NCBI GenBank assembly: GCA_023436515.1
Contig: JAEZIV010000186.1
Span: 1 to 8,000, forward strand
Reading direction: 5' to 3'
Source: Bacillota bacterium
GTDB taxonomy: Bacteria; Bacillota; Clostridia; Acetivibrionales; DSM-1351
DNA length: 8,000 nt
Position 1 is the first letter of the stretch. Every line of letters starts with the position of its first letter. The notes under the pieces are model-generated. The model did no database searches. It had not been told where the DNA came from and saw only the letters and a program-made list of their open reading frames with translations. Shown piece after piece: positions 1 through 6,556 of the stretch. Both the position numbers and the translations under genes were made by a program.

Positions 1-1448
1 CAAATGGAGAGGGAAAATCCACTTTTCTCAATATTATTACAGGGAAGCTTATGCCTGACGAAGGAAAGGTTGAATGGTGCAATAGAATAACAACGGGTTA
101 CCTTGACCAGCATACTATTCTGACTCCCGGTAAAACAATAAGAGAAGCGTTAAGAGAAGCCTTCCAATATATGTTTGATCTTGAGAAGGAAATGCTTGAG
201 ATATATGAAAAAATGGGAGAAGCCTCAGATGATGAAATAAATTCGATGATGGAGGATGTCGGGGATATTCAGAACGTTCTTGAGCATAACGGCTTCTACA
301 TTCTGGATTCTAAAATTGAGGAGGTGGCAAACGGCTTAGGTCTAGGTGATATTGGACTAGATACAGACGTGAGCAACCTTAGCGGTGGACAGAGAGCAAA
401 GGTATTATTGACCAAGCTGCTGCTTCAGAATCCCATGATTCTGATCCTGGACGAGCCAACCAACTTCCTGGATGAAAATCACATTATATGGCTAAAGAAT
501 TATTTGAAGGAGTACGAGAATGCTTTTATCCTTGTATCTCATGATATACCATTTTTGAATGATGTGGTAAATGTTATATACCATGTGGAGAATGCTGTCC
601 TCACAAGATATTCAGGCAATTATGATGAATTCCAGAGAATGTATCAATTGTCCAGACAGCAGACCATGCAGGCCTATGAAAAGCAGCAGAAGGAAATAGA
701 AAAGCTGGAGGACTTCATTGCACGAAATAAAGCAAGAGTTGCCACAACAAACATGGCAAAGAGCAGGCAGAAGAAGCTTGATAAAATGGATATAATAGAG
801 AAGGTCAAGGAAAAGGCCAAGCCAATATTTAAATTTAGAGAGGCAAGAGCACCCGGCAGGTTTTTGTTCCAGACTCATAATCTTATTATCGGATATGATT
901 CTGCACTTACAGGTGCTCTGAATATATCCTTGGAACGTGGGCAAAAGGTTGCTGTTAAAGGTGTTAATGGCTTAGGTAAATCAACCCTTCTAAAGACCCT
1001 GCTGGGAATACAGAAGCCCTTTGCTGGTGAGGTTAAGCTTGATGATTACCTGTATCCCGGCTACTTTGAGCAGGAGTCGGAGAGGTATAATAGCAATACT
1101 GCTCTAGATGAGGTATGGAATGATTATCCCGGAATGTCAAATGCTGAGGTACGGGGAGCATTAGCAAAGTGTGGACTTACAACCGAGCACATTACAAGCC
1201 AGATGATGGTACTCAGTGGTGGTGAAAATGCAAAGGTTAGATTATGTAAGTTGATGCTGAAGGATGTTAACTGGCTTATCCTTGATGAGCCTACAAACCA
1301 TCTGGATGTAGATGCTAAAGAGGAGCTCAAGCGTGCTTTGAAGGAATTCAAGGGTACGATACTTCTCGTATGTCACGAACCTGAATTCTATGAGGATTGG
1401 GTTACTGACGTGTGGAATGTTGAAAGCTGGACGACTAAGATAGTGTAG
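1..1448 (+). CDS. ABC-F family twin-ATPase (5' end outside window)
   Basis: Soluble tandem ATP-binding-cassette protein of the ABC-F group; characterised members act on the ribosome (translation factors or antibiotic protection) and are not transporters. The reading frame is open from the window edge: codons from position 3 read NGEGKST, the end of the first Walker A motif. The ATG at 51 is therefore internal, and roughly 40 N-terminal residues are missing. First ABC domain: LSGGQ signature at 378-392, Walker B LILDEPTN at 441-464, then VSHD (switch His). The charged, Lys/Arg-rich helical linker at about 640-840 is the ABC-F hallmark. Second domain: Walker A GVNGLGKS at 960-983, signature LSGGE at 1212-1226, Walker B LILDEPTN at 1275-1298, with CHE in place of the usual SHD/SHE. 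There are no transmembrane segments. The linker resembles YbiT/YkpA-type housekeeping members, but subfamily and any drug-resistance role cannot be settled by eye. 481 whole codons are visible, plausibly ~520 in full. Confidence 0.93.
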   Translation, partial: NGEGKSTFLNIITGKLMPDEGKVEWCNRITTGYLDQHTILTPGKTIREALREAFQYMFDLEKEMLEIYEKMGEASDDEINSMMEDVGDIQNVLEHNGFYILDSKIEEVANGLGLGDIGLDTDVSNLSGGQRAKVLLTKLLLQNPMILILDEPTNFLDENHIIWLKNYLKEYENAFILVSHDIPFLNDVVNVIYHVENAVLTRYSGNYDEFQRMYQLSRQQTMQAYEKQQKEIEKLEDFIARNKARVATTNMAKSRQKKLDKMDIIEKVKEKAKPIFKFREARAPGRFLFQTHNLIIGYDSALTGALNISLERGQKVAVKGVNGLGKSTLLKTLLGIQKPFAGEVKLDDYLYPGYFEQESERYNSNTALDEVWNDYPGMSNAEVRGALAKCGLTTEHITSQMMVLSGGENAKVRLCKLMLKDVNWLILDEPTNHLDVDAKEELKRALKEFKGTILLVCHEPEFYEDWVTDVWNVESWTTKIV

Positions 1449-1643
1449 TTGATAGCTAACTAGATTGAATCTACATTTTACTTCACTAGATACAAAAGGG
1501 ACATATGACCAGTTGATAAAGGCTCAGTATTACCGCTAATACTATATTTACCCACATTGATTTTTGAGGAAGGTCATAAAAAAAGCTACTACACAGTGAA
1601 TAATATTTACTCATTGTGTAGTAGTCCCGTAAGTTCAAAATCA
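1449..1643. other. Gene-free gap between convergent genes
   Basis: No credible gene is seen here. Just after the ABC-F stop lies a small AT-rich inverted repeat, AGTATTA-4 nt-TAATACT at 1526-1543. It has no T-tract directly after it, so it is a weak terminator candidate at best. The right part holds the strong hairpin that serves the minus-strand PII gene (listed separately). On the plus strand that hairpin is followed by TCCCG rather than a U-tract, so how the ABC-F transcript ends is not obvious. Confidence 0.6.
1578..1624 (-). terminator. Rho-independent terminator of the PII gene
   Basis: Inverted repeat with 14-nt arms: CTACTACACAGTGA at 1586-1599 and TCATTGTGTAGTAG at 1611-1624, separated by an 11-nt AT-rich loop. 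One pair is G-T on the plus strand and becomes a C-A mismatch in the minus-strand RNA. On the minus strand the stem is followed, after one C, by seven T's (the A-run at 1578-1584), the classic intrinsic terminator layout. It lies 19 bp downstream of the PII stop codon. Confidence 0.88.
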
Positions 1644-1985
1644 TTAACCTATGGCTTCATTGCCTTCCTCGCCGGTTCTTATTCTATAGCACTCTTCTAT
1701 CGGAAGCACAAATATTTTGCCATCGCCGATATTCCCTGTACGAGCTGCTTTCATGATTGCATCAATTGTAGGCTTAACGAATTCATCATTTACCGAGATC
1801 TCAAATCTGACTTTATTCAGGAGATTTACCTCGGTAACAGTACCTCGATAGGTTTCGGTATAACCCATTTGCTGTCCGCAGCCCTTGACATGGCTTACAG
1901 TCATTTTATGAACCTGAGCCTCGAACAAAGCCTGTTTAACGTCCTCGAAAGCTTCCGGCCTGACTATGGCAACTATCATTTTCAT
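1644..1985 (-). CDS. PII-family nitrogen regulatory protein (GlnB/GlnK-like)
   Basis: A small trimeric signal protein of 113 residues, the usual family length (about 112). PII proteins read ATP/ADP and 2-oxoglutarate and control ammonium transporters, glutamine synthetase or transcription factors through their T-loop. Numbering matches E. coli GlnB. Visible ligand residues are Gly37, Gln39 and Lys58, the B-loop TGNIGDGKIF (83-92), and Arg101 and Arg103 in the C-loop RIRTGEE. The T-loop keeps Tyr46 (TETYRG) but has Thr at position 51, where proteobacterial PII carries the uridylylated Tyr, so GlnD-type uridylylation is not expected. A strong Shine-Dalgarno AAGGAGGG (complement of 1992-1999) sits 6 nt before the ATG and fixes the start. 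No amtB, glnA or nif gene is visible beside it; the neighbours are a convergent ABC-F gene and the divergent ior operon. I leave the symbol empty because GlnB, GlnK and NifI types cannot be told apart with certainty here, though the T-loop favours a GlnK/GlnB type. Confidence 0.95.
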   Translation of the reverse strand: MKMIVAIVRPEAFEDVKQALFEAQVHKMTVSHVKGCGQQMGYTETYRGTVTEVNLLNKVRFEISVNDEFVKPTIDAIMKAARTGNIGDGKIFVLPIEECYRIRTGEEGNEAIG

Positions 1986-2026
1986 AAAAAACCCTCCTTC
2001 TATAACACCCTATATACTATGATACT

Positions 2027-2055
2027 ATTATATATAATTAGTTTAGAATAAACTA
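2027..2055 (-). promoter_or_regulatory. Candidate PII promoter
   Basis: On the minus strand a perfect TATAAT (complement of 2027-2032) lies about 41 bp upstream of the PII start codon. A 17-bp spacer leads to a poor -35 match, TAGTTT (complement of 2050-2055). The good -10 with a poor -35 would suit a promoter that needs an activator. The assignment is by motif only, in very AT-rich DNA where chance TATAAT matches are common. Confidence 0.45.
2039..2055. repeat. Inverted repeat, candidate operator in the divergent region
   Basis: TAGTTTA-GAA-TAAACTA: two perfect 7-nt arms around a 3-nt spacer. The repeat covers the -35 hexamer and part of the spacer of the proposed PII promoter, the position expected of a dimeric regulator site. 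It does not match a consensus I can name with confidence. It is AT-rich, so chance occurrence is possible. Confidence 0.4.
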
Positions 2056-2098
2056 TCAGTTATTTACATTTATTTTATTAATTTCTATAATCAGTTTT

Positions 2099-2129
2099 TT
2101 GTCCAAATATGTTAAAACTGTGTTATAAT
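2099..2129 (+). promoter_or_regulatory. Candidate ior operon promoter (extended -10)
   Basis: TGTTATAAT at 2121-2129 is a perfect TATAAT with the extended TGn element. A weak -35-like TTGTCC at 2099-2104 (19-bp spacer) or TGTCCA at 2100-2105 (18-bp spacer) lies upstream; an extended -10 can tolerate a weak -35. Transcription would begin near 2136, giving a leader of about 83 nt with no obvious riboswitch or attenuator hairpin. No other promoter of similar quality is seen before iorA. Confidence 0.55.
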
Positions 2130-2218
2130 TTCTACGTATAGCTAAGTGGAATGTTTTTATTATATAAATAAGCAATATTAGATAAAATTTTTGATGGGTT
2201 ACAGGTTTTGGAGGTCAA

Positions 2219-4009
2219 ATGGGAAAAAAATTACTGATGGGCAATGAAGCAATTGCCCTTGGAGCTATTCGAGCAGGAGTAAACGTTGTCACAGGTTATC
2301 CGGGAACGCCTTCCACCGAAGTACTTGAAACAATAGCGCACCACAATCCGGGAGACATATATGTGGAATGGTCGGTTAATGAAAAGTCGGCTATGGAGAT
2401 TGCGGCAGGCGCAGCCTACAGCGGAGCCAGAACAATGGTTACCATGAAGCAGGTAGGGCTGAATGTAGCATCCGACCCACTAATGAGTTTGGCATACATA
2501 GGTGTAAAGGGTGGAATGGTAGTTTTGGTTGCAGACGACCCGGGCCCTTTTTCATCGCAAACAGAGCAGGATACCAGGCATTTCGCAAAATTTTCAAATT
2601 TACCTGTACTTGATCCTTCTACACCTGAAGAAGCATATGAAATGATTCAATACGCTTTTGAACTGTCTGAGCTTGTAGAGCTTCCTGTTTTTTTGCGTCC
2701 AACTACAAGAGTATGTCACGCCTGCGGGACAATTGAGCTGGAGGATAGCAAGAAAGACCATGTCCCAGGTGGATTTGTCAAAGATCCAAAGTGGGTTATT
2801 TTTCCAAGTCTTGCATATAGAAAGCATCTTCATATAGAACAGCTGCAGCACAAGCTGGGAGAGATCTTCTCAGGTATTCACTTCAACAAAGTTTCAGGCT
2901 CCGGTAAGCTGGGCATTGCTGCGTCAGGTGTAGCTTATACCTACGCTGTGGAAGCACTTGATAAGCTTCAGGCCAATGTGAAGCTATTCAAGGTAGGCAC
3001 ACCCTACCCGCTGCCTAGGGAAAAGGCCGAAGAGTTTTTATCAGGCCTTGAACAGGTGCTTGTTATTGAAGAACTGGACCCGGTGCTGGAGGAAGAATTG
3101 GCATTGCTGTGTGCTTCCACAGGTAGGGGTACAAGGATATATGGAAAGAAGTCCGGAAACCTTCCTTGTGCAGGAGAATATACATTTGAACTGGTATATC
3201 AAGCTCTCTGCGGATTTCTAGGGATAGAAGCAGAGACTGCACCCAAGGCTGCTTTGCCAGAGTTACCCATAAGGCAGCCGGTATTGTGCGCGGGATGTCC
3301 TCACAGGGCCTCCTTTTACGCTGTTAAGCTGGCTATGAAGGGGCGTAAGGCAGTATTTACGGGAGATATAGGCTGCTATACCCTCGGAAATGCAAAGCCG
3401 CTGGAAATGGTTGATACCTGTCTGTGTATGGGAGCCGGTATAACTGTTGCACAGGGAATAAAGAGGACAGAACCCGATACGGAGTGCATAGCCTTCATCG
3501 GTGATTCAACCTTCTTCCATACAGGGATTCCCGGGATAGTAAATGCAGTTTATAATAATACCGATATAACTATTGTCATTCTGGATAACAGCACAACAGC
3601 CATGACTGGGCATCAGCCCCATCCTGGTATCGGCAGGACAATGATGAACAGCATATCTGAAAAAATTGATATACACAGTGTAGTTAAAGCTTGCGGTGTA
3701 GAACATATAGCAAAGGGAAACCCTCTTGAATTCAAAAAATCAGTTGAGCTAATTAAAGAGGCAGTTGAGTTTAAAGGGCCCTCGGTAGTAATATTCGAAG
3801 CTCCCTGTATAGCTCTGTTCAAGCCCGCTGTAAAAAATGCTGTCAATGATAAATGCAAAAAATGTAAAAAGTGTATTACAGAAATAGGATGTCCGGCTAT
3901 ATCCACGGTGGACGGAAAAGCAATAATAGAGCCATCCCTCTGTTACGGCTGCGGCTTATGTATTAATGTATGTCCTTTCAATGCCATAGGAGGAACTCAA
4001 AATGGATAA
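2219..4009 (+). CDS. iorA: Indolepyruvate:ferredoxin oxidoreductase, alpha subunit
   Basis: Catalytic subunit of the thiamine-diphosphate enzyme that oxidatively decarboxylates aryl-pyruvates (indolepyruvate, phenylpyruvate, hydroxyphenylpyruvate) with CoA to aryl-acetyl-CoA, CO2 and reduced ferredoxin; it works with IorB in the cytoplasm. It has 596 residues, near the usual ~600-640. Domains in order: an N-terminal pyrimidine-binding domain (GNEAIALGAI..GYPGTPSTE), a middle transketolase-C-like domain, the conserved CAGCPHR (357-363), a TPP domain with GDS at 428-430 and a downstream DN in the GDS-x(n)-N pattern, and a C-terminal 2[4Fe-4S] ferredoxin domain. Cluster cysteines are 546, 549, 552, 558 and 575, 578, 581, 585 (CxxCxxCxxxCP in the second set). 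GGAGG at 2210-2214 lies 4 nt before the ATG. The stop overlaps the iorB start, which indicates translational coupling. All cofactor motifs are intact. Substrate preference for aryl over branched-chain or other 2-oxoacids is inferred from the family, supported by the downstream paaK. Confidence 0.96.
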   Translation: MGKKLLMGNEAIALGAIRAGVNVVTGYPGTPSTEVLETIAHHNPGDIYVEWSVNEKSAMEIAAGAAYSGARTMVTMKQVGLNVASDPLMSLAYIGVKGGMVVLVADDPGPFSSQTEQDTRHFAKFSNLPVLDPSTPEEAYEMIQYAFELSELVELPVFLRPTTRVCHACGTIELEDSKKDHVPGGFVKDPKWVIFPSLAYRKHLHIEQLQHKLGEIFSGIHFNKVSGSGKLGIAASGVAYTYAVEALDKLQANVKLFKVGTPYPLPREKAEEFLSGLEQVLVIEELDPVLEEELALLCASTGRGTRIYGKKSGNLPCAGEYTFELVYQALCGFLGIEAETAPKAALPELPIRQPVLCAGCPHRASFYAVKLAMKGRKAVFTGDIGCYTLGNAKPLEMVDTCLCMGAGITVAQGIKRTEPDTECIAFIGDSTFFHTGIPGIVNAVYNNTDITIVILDNSTTAMTGHQPHPGIGRTMMNSISEKIDIHSVVKACGVEHIAKGNPLEFKKSVELIKEAVEFKGPSVVIFEAPCIALFKPAVKNAVNDKCKKCKKCITEIGCPAISTVDGKAIIEPSLCYGCGLCINVCPFNAIGGTQNG

Positions 4010-4616
4010 TAATATTAACCCTCAGAGTAAGTTTGATATATTAATAGCCGGTGTGGGTGGTCAGGGAACTGTCCTTGCCTCCCGTCTGCTGGCAGCAGCT
4101 GCTATTAGTCAGGGCAGCTTTGCCAGAACCTCCGAAACTATAGGAATGTCTCAAAGGGGAGGCTGCGTTGTTAGTCATGTTAGGATTAACAGTGAAAAAT
4201 CCAGTTCAATAATACCTTTTGGCGGAGCGGATATGCTAATCGCATTTGAATTGGCTGAAGCTGCACGAAGCATCCCGAGATTGAAAAAGGGAGGCTGCTG
4301 CATAGTAAACACGCAGACAATCAAGCCTGTTTCTGCCTCATTGGGTACCTCACAATATGATGTAGATAAAATAACCCACTATATTAATACAAATGCAGAA
4401 AAATTATTTTATGTGGATGGGTATAGCATTGCTCAGGAAGCTGGCAGTGTTAAGGCTGTTAATGTCGTTCTCCTTGGTGCGGCAGCAGCTGTTGGGCAAC
4501 TTCCCTTCAACAAGGCGGTAATAGAAAAAGCAATAATGGAAAACGTTCCTCAGAAATTCAGAGAATTGAATCAGAAGGCCTTTGAGCTGGGATACAAGAA
4601 TATATCACTTAAATAG
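4002..4616 (+). CDS. iorB: Indolepyruvate:ferredoxin oxidoreductase, beta subunit
   Basis: Smaller subunit of IorAB, equivalent to the gamma domain of pyruvate:ferredoxin oxidoreductase; it completes the 2-oxoacid oxidoreductase and contributes to CoA binding and assembly. The 204 residues match the usual ~190-205. A Rossmann-like N-terminus carries GVGGQG at residues 17-22, followed by the family block SETIGMSQRGG with HVR. The C-terminus has the family-type ending with PQKFRELN. It overlaps iorA by 8 bp in another frame, and a textbook AGGAGG at 3988-3993, inside iorA, is 8 nt from its ATG, so equimolar coupled translation is likely. No separate promoter is seen. Nothing is missing or broken. 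Confidence 0.95.
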   Translation: MDNNINPQSKFDILIAGVGGQGTVLASRLLAAAAISQGSFARTSETIGMSQRGGCVVSHVRINSEKSSSIIPFGGADMLIAFELAEAARSIPRLKKGGCCIVNTQTIKPVSASLGTSQYDVDKITHYINTNAEKLFYVDGYSIAQEAGSVKAVNVVLLGAAAAVGQLPFNKAVIEKAIMENVPQKFRELNQKAFELGYKNISLK

Positions 4617-4649
4617 ATTATTTTGTGGCATTTAATCGGTGCCGGAAAT

Positions 4650-4653
4650 GGAG
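4650..4653 (+). promoter_or_regulatory. Ribosome binding site choosing the mgsA start
   Basis: GGAG at 4650-4653 sits 6 nt before the ATG at 4660. Two in-frame starts further upstream, GTG at 4639 and ATG at 4648, have no purine-rich site at suitable spacing. The extra residues they would add are also not needed by the family, so the ATG at 4660 is preferred. Confidence 0.65.
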
Positions 4654-4659
4654 AAGCAT

Positions 4660-5121
4660 ATGAGCACAAGTAAATTGGGTAAGCAGAAGCACATAGCATT
4701 AATCGCACATGATAACAGAAAGCAGGATCTTATTAACTGGATAAAGTCTAAATCAGATATTTTAAGCAGACAGTTCTTATGTGGAACCGGAACAACCGCA
4801 CAGCTTATATCAGAAAATACCGGATTGCCCGTTAAGCGCTTTAAAAGCGGACCCCTGGGAGGGGATCAGCAAATTGGTGCATGTATAGCCAACGGTGAAG
4901 TGGATTTTATGATATTTTTCTGGGATCCCCTTACCTCACAGCCCCATGATCCTGATGTAAAAGCACTTTTACGAATTGCTGTACTTTACGATATTCCGGT
5001 AGCTATGAATCAGTCAACTGCCGATTTTCTGCTATCCTCAGCACTTATGGAGTCGGAGTATGACAGAAATGCTGTGGATTATTACAGCAGAATCCGTAAG
5101 GAGCACTTTGGTGGAGCATAA
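4660..5121 (+). CDS. mgsA: Methylglyoxal synthase
   Basis: Converts dihydroxyacetone phosphate to methylglyoxal and phosphate, the entry to the methylglyoxal bypass of lower glycolysis; a cytoplasmic homohexamer in characterised members, inhibited by phosphate. From the ATG at 4660 it has 153 residues, close to the E. coli enzyme (152) and longer than B. subtilis MgsA (137). Visible family motifs: KHIALIAHD near the N-terminus with His17 and Asp18, GTGTT (42-46, phosphate-binding region), SGPLGGDQQIGA with catalytic Asp69, and FFWDPL..PHDPDVKALLR with His96 and Asp99. These correspond to E. coli His19, Asp71, His98 and Asp101, so the enzyme should be active. It lies 43 bp after iorB and 81 bp before paaK on the same strand, with no terminator visible on either side, so it is probably cotranscribed. 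The link to aryl-acid metabolism is not obvious. A GTG start at 4639 (160 residues) cannot be excluded. Confidence 0.95.
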   Translation: MSTSKLGKQKHIALIAHDNRKQDLINWIKSKSDILSRQFLCGTGTTAQLISENTGLPVKRFKSGPLGGDQQIGACIANGEVDFMIFFWDPLTSQPHDPDVKALLRIAVLYDIPVAMNQSTADFLLSSALMESEYDRNAVDYYSRIRKEHFGGA

Positions 5122-5202
5122 GTTTTAGCTAAATTAATTAGCAAATAAAAGGTCAATTCAAATAATTTTAATCACATAAAAAGAAAGAAGAGATGAGAAG
5201 AG
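5122..5202 (+). promoter_or_regulatory. mgsA-paaK spacer with duplicated start-codon context
   Basis: AT-rich 81-bp spacer with a weak 5-bp hairpin (GCTAA..TTAGC) and no terminator T-tract. Its end carries a 7-base block, AGATGAG, at 5191-5197 and again at 5201-5207, so two ATGs (5193 and 5203) lie 10 bp apart in different frames. The first ATG opens a five-codon frame (MRRDE) ending at 5210, across the paaK start. The second ATG is paaK. Confidence 0.45.
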
Positions 5203-6444
5203 ATGAGTAAAAGTCAGTTTGAGCTTTTAAAAGAAATGCTGGGAAATATAAACAACAATAGTCCCTTTTATAAGGAGAAGTTTAAGAAAAGCGGTGTAGA
5301 TATTAATGACATCACTTCAATTGAAATGCTTAATAAGCTCCCGTTTACTACAAAGGAAGAGTTGAGAGATGCGTATCCCTTGGGACTGCAAGCTGTTCCT
5401 GAGGAACAGGTTGTAAGAATTCATTCCTCTTCCGGAACAACAGGGAAGCCGGTTATTATCCCATATACAGCGCAGGACGTAAGCGATTGGGCAGAAATGA
5501 TGGCAAGGTGCTATCAAATCGCCGGGATTACTCCTTTGGACCGTATTCAGATAACTCCGGGATATGGTTTATGGACTGCAGGAATAGGCTTCCAGGCCGG
5601 CTGTGAAAAGCTTGGAGCAATGGCTGTACCCATGGGACCGGGAAACACAGACAAGCAGCTGCAGATGCTTATGGATCTCAAGTCCACGGTAATAATCGGA
5701 ACCTCCTCTTATGCGCTTGTTCTGGCTGAAGAGGTTGAAAAGAGAGGTCTTCGCTCCGAAATAAATCTAAAAAGAGGAGTTATTGGCTCTGAACGCTGGG
5801 GAGAAAAAATGAGACAGCGTATTAAAAACGAGCTTGGCATAGAAATTTTTGATATTTACGGGCTTACGGAAATATATGGCCCTGGAATTGCTATAGATTG
5901 CAGTTGCCACGAAGGTATGCATTATTTTGATGATTTCCTTTACTTTGAGATTATTGATTCAGTTACAGGAGAAGTCCTTCCTGAGGGGGAAATGGGAGAA
6001 CTGGTTATAACCACCTTGAGAAAAGAGGGTGCGCCGTTATTGAGATACAGAACAAGAGACCTGACTCGTATCATACCGGGCACATGCCCCTGCGGTCTGT
6101 CATACCCGAGAATAGACAGAATTGTGGGACGGACTGACGATATGGTTAAGGTAAAGGGAGTAAACATATACCCGGGCCAAATAGACGAGATTCTTAGGGA
6201 AATAGATGGTGTGAGCAGTGAGTACCAAATAATTATTGACCATATTAACGGCAAGGATGTCATGACCTTAAAGGCCGAATACAATTCAGATGGTGATGCT
6301 GAAAGAGAAGATATTGAGAATAGCATTGTGGATATGTTCAAAAAAAGAATAGGTATCCATATAATTGCAGAAGTCAGCCGGATTGGAAGTCTGCCTAGAA
6401 GCGAAAAGAAAAGTAAGAGGATTATTGACTATAGACAAAACTAG
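5203..6444 (+). CDS. paaK: Phenylacetate-CoA ligase (aryl-acetate:CoA ligase, AMP-forming)
   Basis: Adenylate-forming enzyme that activates phenylacetate, and in anaerobes plausibly indoleacetate or other aryl-acetates, to the CoA thioester with ATP to AMP + PPi. Motifs over 413 residues: phosphate loop SSSGTTGKP (75-83), YGLTE (219-223), RYRTRDL with Asp286 (ribose binding), CPCG (295-298), VGRTDD..VKGVNIYP in the hinge and C-terminal domain, and the end motif LPRSEKKSK with the likely catalytic Lys403. C233 and C235 add to the cysteine pair at 295/297; whether these bind metal is unknown. The protein lacks about 15-20 residues at the N-terminus (the WN..E block) found in many PaaK proteins of ~430 residues. 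An in-frame TGA at 5194-5196 shows this is the natural start. Its ribosome site is purine-rich but lacks a clean GGAGG. Last gene of the ior-mgsA-paaK run, followed by a strong terminator. It can consume or supply the aryl-acetyl-CoA that IorAB handles. Confidence 0.93.
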   Translation: MSKSQFELLKEMLGNINNNSPFYKEKFKKSGVDINDITSIEMLNKLPFTTKEELRDAYPLGLQAVPEEQVVRIHSSSGTTGKPVIIPYTAQDVSDWAEMMARCYQIAGITPLDRIQITPGYGLWTAGIGFQAGCEKLGAMAVPMGPGNTDKQLQMLMDLKSTVIIGTSSYALVLAEEVEKRGLRSEINLKRGVIGSERWGEKMRQRIKNELGIEIFDIYGLTEIYGPGIAIDCSCHEGMHYFDDFLYFEIIDSVTGEVLPEGEMGELVITTLRKEGAPLLRYRTRDLTRIIPGTCPCGLSYPRIDRIVGRTDDMVKVKGVNIYPGQIDEILREIDGVSSEYQIIIDHINGKDVMTLKAEYNSDGDAEREDIENSIVDMFKKRIGIHIIAEVSRIGSLPRSEKKSKRIIDYRQN

Positions 6445-6508
6445 TTTGACACGGCTATATAAAGACAGCTGTACCGGCACTTTGAGAGAAATACATAAGC
6501 AGTCCTGA

Positions 6509-6556
6509 AGAACCAAACTCCTAACATGTTAAGTTATGAGTAGGGTTCTTTTTTTT
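6509..6556 (+). terminator. Rho-independent terminator closing the ior-mgsA-paaK operon
   Basis: Long hairpin: left arm 6509-6525, 7-nt loop 6526-6532, right arm 6533-6549. 14 of 17 positions pair, including an uninterrupted AGAACC/GGTTCT base. A run of eight T's (6549-6556) overlaps the end of the right arm. It lies 64 bp after the paaK stop codon. Confidence 0.92.

Noticed and set aside
51..1448. ATG at 51 as the start of the ABC-F gene
   Set aside because: The same frame is open upstream to the window edge and encodes the Walker A residues NGEGKST at 3-23, which the first ABC domain requires.
1526..1543. Small 7-bp hairpin as the ABC-F terminator
   Set aside because: The stem has only one G-C pair and no T-tract follows it directly; too weak to call.
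1557..2051. 164-codon open frame on the plus strand
   Set aside because: It is the antisense shadow of the PII gene, covers the PII terminator and promoter, has no ribosome site, and its translation looks like no protein family. The minus-strand frame has full PII motifs and a strong Shine-Dalgarno.
2136..2218. Riboswitch or T-box in the iorA leader
   Set aside because: The leader is only about 83 nt, very AT-rich, and shows no T-box sequence, stable stem or terminator/antiterminator pair.
3854..3975. Cysteine-rich end of iorA as a separate ferredoxin gene
   Set aside because: It is in frame with the rest of iorA with no stop between, and a C-terminal 2[4Fe-4S] domain is normal for this subunit.
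5940..6341. 133-codon minus-strand frame inside paaK
   Set aside because: It lies wholly antisense to a gene with continuous conserved motifs, has no ribosome site and no recognisable domain.
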